DNA of 64,000 nucleotides, from contig CAJULK010000001.1 of NCBI GenBank assembly GCA_910587455.1, positions 77,503-141,502 of the forward strand, in the 5' to 3' direction. Source of the DNA: an uncultured Christensenellaceae bacterium (lineage in GTDB: Bacteria; Bacillota; Clostridia; Christensenellales; Pumilibacteraceae). The notes under the pieces are model-generated. The model had not been told where the DNA came from. It worked only from the letters and a program-made list of their open reading frames with translations, and did no database searches. Shown here piece after piece: positions 8,577-18,755 of this stretch (positions are counted from its first letter, which is position 1; each line of letters starts with the position of its first letter). The position numbers were made by a program, and so were the translations under genes.

Positions 8577-9341
8577 TTACTGTTTGGTAACGTCTTTCAC
8601 TCCGTCGCGCACATGCACGCCGGCGAGTTTGGGGAATGTCAAGCCGACCGATTTGACTCCCTCTTTAAGCATAGCGGGCACGACGAATTTTTGTTTGGTA
8701 TCGTTTACGTCGAAGTATTTGATGCGCGCGCCGCCCACCTTGCCGAGAAACGGCAGTCCGTCTTTGAACACTATCTCGCATTTGAGCGTTTTGCCGTTAT
8801 GCTCGAGCGAACCTTTGAAGATCTCCCTATCCGTCTTGCCTATTCTTACGTCGGGATCCATATCCGCGAAAAAATCGAACCGATACTGTTCGAAAACCTT
8901 TTCGTCCGTGATCGAAGCGCCGAATTTATCCGCCACAACGGTGGTCTTTCCGTCGCAAAACGCCGCGCGTTCCTTGCCGATAAGCTGTATCGTATACCGC
9001 TCGCCGCCCTCCGTATTCGTGTACTGCAAAAAGCTCGACGGCGTCATCTTTCGCAGCGCGAAGTTATACACTACGACGGCGATCACGAACATGCCGCCGA
9101 ATATCGCCGTCAACGTCGCCGCCAAACCGGACACGATCATGCCGACCGTAAGAAGAGCGATCGCCGAAGCGCCGAGCACGAAATTGAGCGCGAGCTGCCA
9201 CGGCTTAGTCGTATACACGTCGTTGCGAACCGTTTTGATCGCTTTCGCGCGCGCGGCGAGAGCCAGGCGGAAGCGCTCGCGCACCGTCGTTTCGCCCGCA
9301 GTCTCGCCCGACGGCTTTATTTCGTCAGCGCCGCCGTTCAC
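8577..9341 (-). CDS. Hypothetical membrane protein with a soluble C-terminal domain
   Basis: I do not recognise a family. The 254-residue product has a basic N-terminal region, a pair of adjacent hydrophobic segments (about residues 50-70 and 75-95), then about 155 soluble residues rich in beta-type sequence. The start is a GTG at 9341 that overlaps the purF stop (GTGA), so it is translationally coupled to purF and shares its promoter. A terminator follows. Nothing in it suggests an enzyme, and coupling to purF does not by itself show a role in purine synthesis. Confidence 0.7.
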   Translation of the reverse strand: MNGGADEIKPSGETAGETTVRERFRLALAARAKAIKTVRNDVYTTKPWQLALNFVLGASAIALLTVGMIVSGLAATLTAIFGGMFVIAVVVYNFALRKMTPSSFLQYTNTEGGERYTIQLIGKERAAFCDGKTTVVADKFGASITDEKVFEQYRFDFFADMDPDVRIGKTDREIFKGSLEHNGKTLKCEIVFKDGLPFLGKVGGARIKYFDVNDTKQKFVVPAMLKEGVKSVGLTFPKLAGVHVRDGVKDVTKQ

Positions 9342-10708
9342 TGTTGTTTATACTTCCAACCGTCGGGATAGTTTCCGGTAAAGCACGCATCGCAAAACCT
9401 GTCTTTAAGCCCGACCTCGGCGAACGCCGAAACGGGAAGATATCCGAGCGTGTCGGCGCCGATACTTTTGCGAATACCTTCCACGTCCATACGCACCGCG
9501 GCAAGCTGACCGCGATCCGGTATATCCGAACCGTACGGGCAAGAGTGAATAAACGGCGGTGACGCTATGCGCATATGCACGCTTTTTGCTCCGCCGTCTT
9601 TTATCATGCGGATAAGGTTGGCGCTCGTCGTACCGCGCACTATCGAATCGTCCACGAGCACGACGTCCTTTCCGTCGATCGCACCGCGCAATGCGTTGAG
9701 CTTGATCGAAACGGCTTCACGGCGCTGTTCGTCCGTACCTTTTATAAACGTTCTGCCTACATACGAATTTTTAACCAAGCCGTCCGCGTACGGTATGCCG
9801 CTCGCGTACGAATAGCCGAGCGCAAAATGCAGTCCGGAGCTCGGCACGCCTATAACGTAATCCGCTTCGGCGGGGCACGCCTTGTACAGCGCTTTGCCTA
9901 TATCTATACGCGCGTTGTACACGCTTTTTCCGTCTATGTAAGAATCGGGACGGGCAAAGTACACATATTCGAAAACGCATTGCGCAGGTTTGACCTTGCC
10001 GGCATTTTCCTTATAGTGAGTCACGCCGTCGTCGTCGATTTTTATAAGCTCGCCCGGTTCTACGTCGCAGAGCGTCTGCGCTTTAAGCACGTCGAACGCA
10101 GCCGTCTCCGAAGCGAAGAAGTAAGTTTTGCCGCGCACGCCGAGCGACAGCGGTTTGAATCCGTACGGATCGCGGACCGCTATAAGTTTTTTGGGGCTCA
10201 TAAGCACTATCGAATACGCGCCGCGCAGCTTCTTAACCACCGACAGCACCGCCGCTTCCGCGCTCGGCGTTTCGGTGCGCGCCACGGCGATAAGATTCAT
10301 AACCAATTCCGCATGGCTCGACGATTGAAATATCGCACCGCGCTGTTCGAGTCCCGCGCGAAGCTCGTCGTAATTGGTAAGCGTCCCGTTCATAGCTATG
10401 GTCATCGTGCCCTTGCAATACCGCGAAACTATCGGCTGGACCCCGTCGTTTTCGTCGCCGGTATAGCCGTACAGCACATGTCCGACTCCGATCTTGCCTT
10501 TAAGCGTAACGAGATTATCTTTTGTAAAAACCTCGTTCACGAGTCCTTTGTCCTTAACCGTATACAGTCTTACGTAATCGTTGGTGACTATGCCGCAGCT
10601 TTCCTGACCGCGATGCTGCAGAGTGTAAAGTCCGTGGTAAATATCGAGCGCAACGTCCTTTCCGTCGAAATCGTACGCACCCATTACGCCGCATTCTTCG
10701 TGTAACAT
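9338..10708 (-). CDS. purF: Amidophosphoribosyltransferase
   Basis: First committed enzyme of purine synthesis: PRPP plus glutamine gives phosphoribosylamine. The N-terminal Ntn-type glutaminase is present (MLHEECGVMG, probable nucleophile C6 after a short propeptide; LQHRGQES). The PRPP-binding loop VVLVDDSIVRGTTSAN is near residue 345. Cysteines matching the Fe-S ligands of the Bacillus enzyme are kept (PAQCVFEYVYF, HSCPYGSD, FCDACFTG). The length of 456 residues is normal. It is the first gene after a good promoter, followed by the overlapping membrane-protein gene. No other pur genes are in the window. The leader of about 50 bases contains a small GC-rich hairpin but no recognisable purine riboswitch. 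Confidence 0.97.
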   Translation of the reverse strand: MLHEECGVMGAYDFDGKDVALDIYHGLYTLQHRGQESCGIVTNDYVRLYTVKDKGLVNEVFTKDNLVTLKGKIGVGHVLYGYTGDENDGVQPIVSRYCKGTMTIAMNGTLTNYDELRAGLEQRGAIFQSSSHAELVMNLIAVARTETPSAEAAVLSVVKKLRGAYSIVLMSPKKLIAVRDPYGFKPLSLGVRGKTYFFASETAAFDVLKAQTLCDVEPGELIKIDDDGVTHYKENAGKVKPAQCVFEYVYFARPDSYIDGKSVYNARIDIGKALYKACPAEADYVIGVPSSGLHFALGYSYASGIPYADGLVKNSYVGRTFIKGTDEQRREAVSIKLNALRGAIDGKDVVLVDDSIVRGTTSANLIRMIKDGGAKSVHMRIASPPFIHSCPYGSDIPDRGQLAAVRMDVEGIRKSIGADTLGYLPVSAFAEVGLKDRFCDACFTGNYPDGWKYKQQ

Positions 10709-10762
10709 TGTTTATCCGCCTATAAGTAAGAGTTTGCACGCGGCATACCGCGCTGCGCTTTT

Positions 10763-10791
10763 ATAATAGCACAATCCCGCGAACATTGCAA
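10763..10791 (-). promoter_or_regulatory. Sigma-A promoter of purF
   Basis: Minus strand TTGCAA (10791-10786), 17 bases, TATTAT (10768-10763). It lies about 55 bases upstream of the purF ATG. Confidence 0.75.
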
Positions 10792-10903
10792 CCGATAAAA
10801 GAACGGAATATCGTTTTACGCCGCAGATTATTCGCCGCGATTGGGATACAAAAGACAACCGCCGCCGCGTTTTCCGTGCGGAACCGACTTTGCCGCACAA
10901 CAA

Positions 10904-10936
10904 ATCCCGTCGTTGCGCATTTAGCGACGGCGGGAT
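10904..10936 (-). terminator. Hairpin terminator after the coiled-coil gene
   Basis: Read on the minus strand, the arms ATCCCG-CGTCGC and GCGACGGGAT pair with one bulge and are followed by TTTGTTG. It lies 22 bases past the stop of the 10958-11185 gene. Confidence 0.55.
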
Positions 10937-10957
10937 CGTTGCTGTTGTTCTATGAGT

Positions 10958-11185
10958 TTACAAGAGATTTTCGAGCTGCTTTATGAGATCGGCAAGCCGT
11001 TCGCGTTTGACGCCTATATCGGCGGTAAACGTTCTGAAATACTGCAATTCCGTTTCGTCGGGCTCGGCTTTGCTGATGAGCGCTTCTATAAGCTCCGCCT
11101 GCGACCGCGAGCGCTTGATCTCCAAGATCTTTATCTCTTCTTCGAGAACGCGTATCTCTTTTGCCAAATCCTTTTTAAGTGACAT
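10958..11185 (-). CDS. Small coiled-coil protein of unknown function
   Basis: A 75-residue protein that is almost entirely one charged amphipathic helix (KEIRVLEEEIKILEIKRSRS, then a second helical stretch ending LADLIKQLENLL). No family is recognised. The ATG at 11185 is preceded by AAGGAG at good spacing. It follows the large surface-protein gene in the same direction with a gap of about 40 bases and is then closed by a hairpin, so it is probably co-transcribed. The long charged helical tail of the surface protein may be a partner, which is only a guess. Confidence 0.65.
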   Translation of the reverse strand: MSLKKDLAKEIRVLEEEIKILEIKRSRSQAELIEALISKAEPDETELQYFRTFTADIGVKRERLADLIKQLENLL

Positions 11186-11224
11186 ATTTTTCTCTCCTTG
11201 AAAATTTAATATTTCTCGGTCGGA

Positions 11225-14200
11225 CTATTCTTCCGACTCGGTTTTGCCGTTGTTTGCTTGATTCGCTTCGCCGACAGCCGAACTTTCGGGTCTTGCCGCG
11301 TCGGACTGCGCGTTCTGCGTGGCTGCGCGCTCCTTCATAGACAGTGCCCGCGCCTGCATGGCTTCCGCACGCATGCGCATTTTTTCCGCGCGCTCCGCCT
11401 GAGCCTGCGCTTTCGCTTCGAGCGCCGCCGCCTTTTCGTCGAGCGGCTTCATGCGTTCGGCTTTGGCTTTGGCGCGCCGCGCCGCCAAAGCTTCGCGCTT
11501 ATTGGCTTCCGCTATCGAACGCTTGGCCTCCTCTGCGCGCTTGTTTGCACGCACCGCCGCGATAGTCGCGTCCACCGTCGCGCGGGCGCGTATGGCAATG
11601 ACTATCTTACCCGTGAGTATCTGCAGCACGCCTTTCTTAACGAGTATACCGAACACGGCGGCTGCAATGCCGAGCGCCCCGAGCACGATCACGAGAATGA
11701 TCCACCACGGCAAACCTTCCACGTCGAACACGTGCACGAACACGCTGTAAGTCAAACCGTTGTAATCGGACGTATCCGCAACGACCGCAGTCAGTTTGTA
11801 CGCGCCGCTTTCCGCCGATTCGAGGACGTTGACGCCGGCGAGGCTGTCGTAAATCACATTGTCGGCTGCGTCGGTTATTATGATACGGGGCTTGCCGAAC
11901 AGCGCCTCGCCTACTACCTTGTTTTCGGCGGCGTCGAACTTGCCTTCCACCCAATTCTGCACGGTAGGCAAAATTTTCCAATCGTTGACCGCTTTCGTTA
12001 TTTCGAATTCGAGCGTATATTCGGCGGTCTTGCTTTCTATGCTCTGTCCCTGCCACATATAGTAATCGGGCTCGTTGAATGAGAAAACCACCGCATATTT
12101 GCCGGCAGCGGTGCCGCCCTTGTTTGTCTTGACCGAATACACCGAATTTCCCGAAACGTCTGCGGTCAAAACCGAACCGTTGTACGTTTTGGACGCTATC
12201 GACGGCAACGCTATTTCGCGGACGATGACTACCTCGAAGAAGTAGTCGGTGCGCTTGCCCGATTGCGCGCTCTCGACCGACGAATAGTAATTGGGCATTG
12301 ATATGCAGTAATACACGATGTACTTATCGGGCGCGTTTGTCGGCGCGAGTTCGTTTGCGGTATAATACATATCGCTTTGCATACGCGAAAGATTGAACAG
12401 TATTTCTGCGCCGCCGTAGCAATAATCATACATGACGTTGTCCCAAACGGTATTTCTGCGTTCGGGATTGATAAATCCGCCGAGCAGCGTTTCTATATCC
12501 GCCGCGGTCTGCACATCGTAAAGACGCGATATATTTTCTTCCCACACGTACGAGAAACGTTTGCCCTTGAGCATATCGTTTATCTTCTCTATATCGCCGT
12601 CCGAAAAAACAGTTTTGTCTACGGTGAATACAAACGTGCGGCTGAACGCGCTGTACGTAACGGTACGCGGATGTTCGTGCGCGACGTCGCTTTCGTCGTA
12701 TTCTTCGGCGGTTATCTCGTCGGCGTGCGCTACAAGCCGATATTCGCCTGCGGGCATTACCGAATTGATGTAATATTCAAACTCGTCGGCGGTAAATATC
12801 TCGCCTATGCGTTCGTTGCCGCGGTAAAGCTCGAAACGAACGTGATCGGTGCCGTCGCCGTACATGAGCCGAGGCGCTGATACAACCGACGTGTCGCCGT
12901 AAATTCTGTTGTTTATCCTGTACTCGTCGTTGCCTGCCGAGCCTACGAACCAGTTGTTTATATCGACTATGTACCACACTTTATCGACCGCGGCGCTTCT
13001 GCCGTCTTGGGCAATCTCGACGTTTACGCCGCGCGTGGTAGCGTCGGACGGGCGCGCGCCCGCCATTGCGAGTATGTAGTTTGCGGTCGCTTCGAGCCTT
13101 ACCGTCGCGGTGTACATGCCGACGGCGGTATTTACGTTATTATCGTACGCGGCGGTATATGCCGGATTATCCGTAAGCTCGATCGTAACGGGCGTATCGT
13201 TGCCGCGGTTGCGAACGACCGAATATCTTACGGTTTTTGTCGTATATTCGTTGACGTTGACGCCCGCTTCCGCCGCCTGCTCGGCAGTGAGCTGCGTGTA
13301 CGCGGGAACGACTTTGCCGTCCGCAGTCTTGTAAAGGTAAACGGTCAGACCTTCCGCATTGCGAAGTTCCGCATCTACCGTCTGATCGCCCACGCGCACG
13401 AGCTTCCAGAACAAATTCTCGTACGAACCGAGATCGACCGCCTTTCTCGCGATATTTATGTTGAGCATGTAGACTTCGCCGTCCGCAGACGTTATGCTTA
13501 TTTCGTACGATCCCGCGTCGCCCACTCTGTTTACTGTCTTAACGACGCCGTCGGGGTCGGTGAATTTCGCTATCGAAACGTTCATGCTCGGAAGAATGGG
13601 ATCGCTCGCCGCGGCAAGCAACGGGTTAAGTTCGTCGGGCGCATAGCTTACGCGTTCGTCGAACACGATGTTGTCGCGCGCGACGAATACGTATTTACCG
13701 TCCTGTTTGCCCGTCGCGTACAGCTTGATCTCGTCGCCGCAATCGGAAGAAGACAGCAGTTCGTTCATCTTCGTCATCTGTACGGCGTCTCCCGTGCAAC
13801 TCGGATCGGCATACCAAACGAGCGCGCCGGTGCGCGGCGTGCCGATCTCCGTAAGGCTCTCGTCCGTCACCCATTCGCCCTTGTTGTCGAGCACGTAATT
13901 GTAATTTCTGCCGTAAAGCCGCGTCACGCTGTCAAGCACCGTGCCGAGATAATTGTAGCTTACTTTGACGGGATACGTAAAGTTGGAAACGCCGAAAGAT
14001 ATCGCGAGCTCTTTGTACTGCGCGGCGTTTTGCGCAAGCACGTTGACTTTGGCGTCGAACGCGTACTTGCCCACCGCTTTGACGGCGGCGCCGCTCTTGA
14101 GATCAATGTCGCCGAGACGCGCGCAGTTGCCGAACGCCGCCTGACCTATATCGGCAAGGCTGCGCGGAAGCGCGACTTCGGTAAGCGCCGAACATTCGCC

Positions 14201-15997
14201 GAACGCAGCCGCGCCCAACGTCGTAAGGCCTTCGGGCAATTCGACTTCGGCGACGCCCGTGCCTGCGAACGCCCAATCGCCAATGCTGTTTAGCTTGCCG
14301 CCCTCTGCGAACGTGAGCTCGACCAAATTCTTCTGTCCGATAAACGCGGCGAACGCGACAGACTCCGCGCCTGCGGGGATCTCTGCCGAATACTTGCCGC
14401 TCGGTGCGGTTTTGAGTCCCAAGACCGTCTTGCCGTCATCGGAAAGTTCGAGCTCGGCTTTTTCTGTAGCAACTCGAACGGAAATCGCAGCCGTCGACGA
14501 GGCTATGCGTCCCGCGTTTGCGAAATATTCGGAATTCACGGCAGTGCCCGCCGTACCCACGCACGCCCCCTTGTTGACCGTAGACGATACGATCGCGCCG
14601 CACGAGCCGCCCGAAATATTGTCGGGCGCCGAAGTTCCGTTGCGGCCGATAATGCCGCCGCACGAACCGTCGCATATTATATCGCCGTAGTTGAAACAGT
14701 CGTTTATGTAGACTTCCGTAGGCTTGTTCTGAAACCATCCGAACATTCCTCCGGCATCCTGCCCGCCTTTTACCGTGCCGCGATTGATGCAATCGGAAAC
14801 GGTAATAACGCCTATATCGTTGCCTGCAATGAGCTGAACGGAGCCTATCATTCCGCCCGCTATTCCGCTGTTATTTCCGATAACATCGCCGTAATTGACG
14901 CACCGCGCCAGCGTAATGTCGCCGAGATTTGCGTTTTGCGTATGTCCTGATACGTACGAAGTTATTCCGCCGCATGACAGAGTGCCGACTACGTCGCCGT
15001 AATTGACGCAGTCAGTCACAGCGAAATCGGAATAAAACTGTACGAAGCCGGCGATACCGCCCTTCTTTTCGCCGTTGTCCGCGCCGCCCACATCGATATG
15101 ATTGACGCAATTATCGAATACCACCGACCGATACGGCGCAGTCGTTCCGCTGCCGTCGTGATTGTACGCATATATCCTGCCTATCATTCCGCCCGCCGTC
15201 AGCACGTTACGTATGCAGTCGCCGCCGTTTTCGGCGCCCGCGACGCAATTGCGCATAGTTATGCTTCCCGTGCCGTAGCCGAATATCGCGCCGATACTGT
15301 CAGTCTTGAACGTTTTGCCGTCAGTCGTTTTTTGCGGAAGATCGAACTCGACGCCGCACACCGAAAGATCGGTCGCCGTAAAATTGGCAACCGTGCCGAA
15401 AAGTCCGTAACAGTATTCCGTCCCGTCTATCTCAAACGGAATTTCGAGCGTCGCGCCGTCCTTTTCGTACGCTATGTAATGGGACGTGCCGAAACGCATA
15501 TTGTCGTAAAACTTTTGCGAAGTAAGGTTGTAAACGGTGTGGCCGTTGCCGTCGAACGTGCCGGCAAACCGCCGCGCCGGGTTTGAACTGCGCTTGGTCG
15601 AACCGATGGGGATCCATATATTCGAATCGCCTCCGAGGTCGATATCACATTCCAAAGTCACGGTATAACCGTCGAGATCGTGCGCGGTATCGGCATAAAC
15701 TTCGTGAGAAAAGTACGCGAGCGCCGCCGCAGACCCTATCGAGACCGTAGCCGCCGAATCGTCTACAACGTATGTACTCGGCGCTGTCGCGGGACTGTCC
15801 GGATCCCACCCCGCCGCTGCGAGATCGCCGTCCCACACGGACGCGTCGGCGGGAACCGCGTAAACGGCGGAAACGGGATCAACGTGTTTTCTCGCAGCGT
15901 CGCCGTCCGAAAAACGAGTGCCGGCGCACGCACCGCACAGTGCCGCGCACAAAACTGCGGTCGCGGATACAGCCAAGACATTGTACTTTCTTTTCAT
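11225..15997 (-). CDS. Giant membrane-anchored surface protein with GLUG-type and leucine-rich repeats and a charged cytoplasmic tail
   Basis: A 1590-residue protein, probably cell-surface adhesive or structural. In order: signal peptide (1 to ~26, ending GACAG, not a canonical lipobox); GLUG-like repeats from about 110 to 480 (repeated VNYGDV, GGI/GGM motifs); BspA-type leucine-rich repeats at about 545-665 (LPEGLTTLGAAAFGECSALTEV); several beta-rich Ig/MBG-like modules; a single membrane helix at about 1430-1455 (LPWWIILVIVLGALGIAAAV); and a ~135-residue tail rich in Ala, Arg, Lys and Glu that looks like a long cytoplasmic coiled coil. There is no LPXTG motif. The start ATG has a GAGG site and a good promoter. 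Ligand unknown. The tail is unusual for this kind of surface protein. Confidence 0.8.
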   Translation of the reverse strand: MKRKYNVLAVSATAVLCAALCGACAGTRFSDGDAARKHVDPVSAVYAVPADASVWDGDLAAAGWDPDSPATAPSTYVVDDSAATVSIGSAAALAYFSHEVYADTAHDLDGYTVTLECDIDLGGDSNIWIPIGSTKRSSNPARRFAGTFDGNGHTVYNLTSQKFYDNMRFGTSHYIAYEKDGATLEIPFEIDGTEYCYGLFGTVANFTATDLSVCGVEFDLPQKTTDGKTFKTDSIGAIFGYGTGSITMRNCVAGAENGGDCIRNVLTAGGMIGRIYAYNHDGSGTTAPYRSVVFDNCVNHIDVGGADNGEKKGGIAGFVQFYSDFAVTDCVNYGDVVGTLSCGGITSYVSGHTQNANLGDITLARCVNYGDVIGNNSGIAGGMIGSVQLIAGNDIGVITVSDCINRGTVKGGQDAGGMFGWFQNKPTEVYINDCFNYGDIICDGSCGGIIGRNGTSAPDNISGGSCGAIVSSTVNKGACVGTAGTAVNSEYFANAGRIASSTAAISVRVATEKAELELSDDGKTVLGLKTAPSGKYSAEIPAGAESVAFAAFIGQKNLVELTFAEGGKLNSIGDWAFAGTGVAEVELPEGLTTLGAAAFGECSALTEVALPRSLADIGQAAFGNCARLGDIDLKSGAAVKAVGKYAFDAKVNVLAQNAAQYKELAISFGVSNFTYPVKVSYNYLGTVLDSVTRLYGRNYNYVLDNKGEWVTDESLTEIGTPRTGALVWYADPSCTGDAVQMTKMNELLSSSDCGDEIKLYATGKQDGKYVFVARDNIVFDERVSYAPDELNPLLAAASDPILPSMNVSIAKFTDPDGVVKTVNRVGDAGSYEISITSADGEVYMLNINIARKAVDLGSYENLFWKLVRVGDQTVDAELRNAEGLTVYLYKTADGKVVPAYTQLTAEQAAEAGVNVNEYTTKTVRYSVVRNRGNDTPVTIELTDNPAYTAAYDNNVNTAVGMYTATVRLEATANYILAMAGARPSDATTRGVNVEIAQDGRSAAVDKVWYIVDINNWFVGSAGNDEYRINNRIYGDTSVVSAPRLMYGDGTDHVRFELYRGNERIGEIFTADEFEYYINSVMPAGEYRLVAHADEITAEEYDESDVAHEHPRTVTYSAFSRTFVFTVDKTVFSDGDIEKINDMLKGKRFSYVWEENISRLYDVQTAADIETLLGGFINPERRNTVWDNVMYDYCYGGAEILFNLSRMQSDMYYTANELAPTNAPDKYIVYYCISMPNYYSSVESAQSGKRTDYFFEVVIVREIALPSIASKTYNGSVLTADVSGNSVYSVKTNKGGTAAGKYAVVFSFNEPDYYMWQGQSIESKTAEYTLEFEITKAVNDWKILPTVQNWVEGKFDAAENKVVGEALFGKPRIIITDAADNVIYDSLAGVNVLESAESGAYKLTAVVADTSDYNGLTYSVFVHVFDVEGLPWWIILVIVLGALGIAAAVFGILVKKGVLQILTGKIVIAIRARATVDATIAAVRANKRAEEAKRSIAEANKREALAARRAKAKAERMKPLDEKAAALEAKAQAQAERAEKMRMRAEAMQARALSMKERAATQNAQSDAARPESSAVGEANQANNGKTESEE

Positions 15998-16046
15998 GAA
16001 ATATACCTCGCACGAATAAGGTCGAAAAAACCGATTAGACGAAATA

Positions 16047-16075
16047 ATTGTATCACACGGTGCAAGTCAAGTCAA
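16047..16075 (-). promoter_or_regulatory. Sigma-A promoter of the giant surface protein
   Basis: Minus strand TTGACT (16075-16070), 17 bases, TACAAT (16052-16047). The -35 motif is duplicated in tandem (TTGACTTGACT). Confidence 0.75.
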
Positions 16076-16084
16076 GCGTATTGG

Positions 16085-16111
16085 GAAAAAGCGTTCGGTC
16101 GGGCAAACGCT
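16085..16111 (-). terminator. Terminator after the FtsX-type permease gene
   Basis: Minus strand stem AGCGTT / AACGCT followed by TTTTT. The first arm overlaps the TAG stop codon of the permease gene. Confidence 0.6.
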
Positions 16112-18689
16112 ACTCCACGCTTTTGAGCGCTTCGACCATGGATATCTTTTTCATGCGCGTGTTGAGAAACATGGTCGCGGCGAGCGAAAACGCAAATGTG
16201 AGAAGCATGCACCCCACAGCCACGTACCACGAGAAAAAGCTCGATATAAAAACGTTGAACGAAGTCGAAACGCCTACAAGCCATATAAGCAAGCCGTATC
16301 CGAGCGGCAGTCCCAAAATACAGCCGAGCGCAGTTATTACCATATTTTCCACTATTATCATATTTGCGGTTTCGCGCTGTTTATAACCGAGCACCATGAG
16401 CGTGGCGATCTCTCGCGTCCGCTCTTTGAGATTGGTAGCCGTTATATTGTAAATTACGGCGATAGCGAGAACCGCCGCCGCTACGACGAATAGTATAACG
16501 GCATAGTCCAAAAATTCCATTTGTTTTTTGAGCGCGCCGAACGTTTCGGCAAACGACTTCACGTCGCGCACCGCCTCGTATTCTTTGAGAATGTCCACCG
16601 CTTCGCCTATCGCGGCGCCGCTTTTGACCTTTGCATACGACGTATCGGCATGCAAGCCTATGTTGCTTGTTTCGAAAATTTCGTAGCTTGTGTAGACCTT
16701 TACATCGAAGTATTCGTACACTATATCGGTGACCGTCGCCTCGAATTCCACCGCGCGGTTATCGAGCGAATATCCGCTTACGGTGACGGTATCGCCCTTT
16801 TCGATACCCATTTCGTCGGCGAGCTTGCTCGGCACGGCAAACGTGTCCGATCTCATTTTGAGCCGAACGGTCGCGCGGGCGTCCGTAAAAAGTTCGATAC
16901 AGTACGGATCGGCGTGCTTGCCGAGCTTTGCCGCTTCCTCCTCGGTCGGCAGCGCCGTGACAGTCATATCCGCCGTCCTGCCGCCGAATTCGAACCGTCC
17001 CGAAAAATCGGGCGCGAACGTGAATTTATCCACGATCGTGCCGTCGGGATCGACTTCGGATATCACTTTTTCCAAATCGAACTCGCTTGCGTCTACGGCT
17101 ATATCGGTTATGACGGTAAGATCGAAATGTGTGGAATTTTCGTACGAATCGAGCGAAAACGCCATATTGTCTTTGAGCCCGACGAGCGCGACGAGAAGCG
17201 CGAGACAGCCCACTATGCCGACCGACGACAACAGCATTTTTATCTTGTGCAAGAACATGTTGCGCAGATTCATTTTTGCGCCGAACCCGAGTTTTTTCCA
17301 CAGCCACGTCCAGCGTTCCGCGAGTATGCGCTTAGTCTTTTTGGGCGGCTTGGGGCGCATTGCCTGCGCGGGCTTGACTTTGAGCGTGCAGTGACAGGAC
17401 ACGAACGCCGCAAGACTTGCGAGCGCCGCCGCGATTATAAGTCCAACAAACATGAACAGCGGACTTACGGACTGCGGCGTCGGCGGCATACTGAACTGCC
17501 TGGCATATATTATGTTGAGCAGGAACGGCACGAGATACGTTCCGACTATCCCGCCCGACAAACCGCCTATTATGCTCGCAAAAAGCGCATAGAATATGTA
17601 TTGGAAGTACACCTGACTCTTTGAAATGCCGAGCGCCTGAATAACGCCTATCTGCGTGCGCTGATTGTCTACCGTCTTGGACAGCGATATAACGGTTATG
17701 ACAGCGGCGACCAAAAAGAATATGAGCGGAAGCACGGCGGCGATCTGCGCCATGGTGTCGTTTATGCCGTTGAACGCCGTGACCGACGGGAACCCGTCGC
17801 GCTCCATGCCGTACATAAAAAGTCCCGCCGGCTTGTTGGGATTATCGAATATACCGAGAAGTTCGTTGCGTATATTGTCCGAATCGGCTTCCACGTTTAT
17901 GGAATACGCCGAAAACAGCGCCTGCGCGTCGAGTCTGTCCGATCCGAGGATCTTTACGCCCGTGTACACTTCCACGCCGTCGGGTATGCTCGAATATCTG
18001 AAAACGGGAATACCGTTGTACGTTACCGTCGCATCGGGCAGATACGCGGGTATCTCGCCGTAGTTGACCATTGCGCAAACGAATTCGTCGGAACGCGCCG
18101 CGGTATTCAACAGGTTGACCTTATAAATAATATCGGGCGAATGATAAATTCCGCATACGGTAAAGCCGTAACTCACGGCTCGGTACTCGGGCGAATACTG
18201 CGCTGTCGAGCCGCCCGTACCCTGCGTTCCTATTTCGAGCGATATGGTTTTGAGCGTTTGAATATCAAACGTAAGTTTATCGCCGACACCCACGCCGTGC
18301 GACTCGGCATACACCGAATCTATTATTATCTCGCGCGCGTTCTTTTGCGGAAGTCTGCCTTCGGTGATAAGAGGCACGTCTATCCCGTCCGTAAGCGTGG
18401 TTACGGTCATGTCCGATCCGCGCGTTCGCGTATGGTACGTATTGTAGCCCGCCGCGCGCGCCACATAAATATTATTCGATATTTCGTCCACCGTCGCCGA
18501 ATTGACGTACATGTATTCGCCGCGCGCCGTCGCGTAAAACTGCGACGTATAGTAATCGTCCACCTGCGCCGTGATCGTGCGAATACCCGTCATTACGCCC
18601 GAAAATATAAAACACCCGACGAAAAGAACGACGGTTATCGAAATAAAACTGCCTATGGTCTCGCGAATGTCGCGAAACGTTTTTCGCAT
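16110..18689 (-). CDS. ABC transporter permease, FtsX/MacB type
   Basis: Membrane subunit of an export or mechanotransmission ABC system, 859 residues. An N-terminal membrane helix (ITVVLFVGCFIFSGVM, about 15-35) is followed by a large extracellular domain. A first FtsX block of three helices spans about 330-440, a second extracellular domain follows, and a second three-helix FtsX block ends the protein (about 735-850). This is the long two-block layout seen in Firmicutes. It pairs with the ATPase gene 66 bases upstream and lies downstream of a TetR regulator. The ATG at 18689 has an AGGA only at long spacing; an in-frame ATT four codons upstream would fit the site better, so the N-terminus could be slightly longer. 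Substrate unknown. Confidence 0.9.
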   Translation of the reverse strand: MRKTFRDIRETIGSFISITVVLFVGCFIFSGVMTGIRTITAQVDDYYTSQFYATARGEYMYVNSATVDEISNNIYVARAAGYNTYHTRTRGSDMTVTTLTDGIDVPLITEGRLPQKNAREIIIDSVYAESHGVGVGDKLTFDIQTLKTISLEIGTQGTGGSTAQYSPEYRAVSYGFTVCGIYHSPDIIYKVNLLNTAARSDEFVCAMVNYGEIPAYLPDATVTYNGIPVFRYSSIPDGVEVYTGVKILGSDRLDAQALFSAYSINVEADSDNIRNELLGIFDNPNKPAGLFMYGMERDGFPSVTAFNGINDTMAQIAAVLPLIFFLVAAVITVISLSKTVDNQRTQIGVIQALGISKSQVYFQYIFYALFASIIGGLSGGIVGTYLVPFLLNIIYARQFSMPPTPQSVSPLFMFVGLIIAAALASLAAFVSCHCTLKVKPAQAMRPKPPKKTKRILAERWTWLWKKLGFGAKMNLRNMFLHKIKMLLSSVGIVGCLALLVALVGLKDNMAFSLDSYENSTHFDLTVITDIAVDASEFDLEKVISEVDPDGTIVDKFTFAPDFSGRFEFGGRTADMTVTALPTEEEAAKLGKHADPYCIELFTDARATVRLKMRSDTFAVPSKLADEMGIEKGDTVTVSGYSLDNRAVEFEATVTDIVYEYFDVKVYTSYEIFETSNIGLHADTSYAKVKSGAAIGEAVDILKEYEAVRDVKSFAETFGALKKQMEFLDYAVILFVVAAAVLAIAVIYNITATNLKERTREIATLMVLGYKQRETANMIIVENMVITALGCILGLPLGYGLLIWLVGVSTSFNVFISSFFSWYVAVGCMLLTFAFSLAATMFLNTRMKKISMVEALKSVE

Positions 18690-18755
18690 AAGATATTTAA
18701 TATCGTCACTTCCTTGTTCCGAAGGTCGCCGCGACCGAGACGGATAGAGCGCGGT

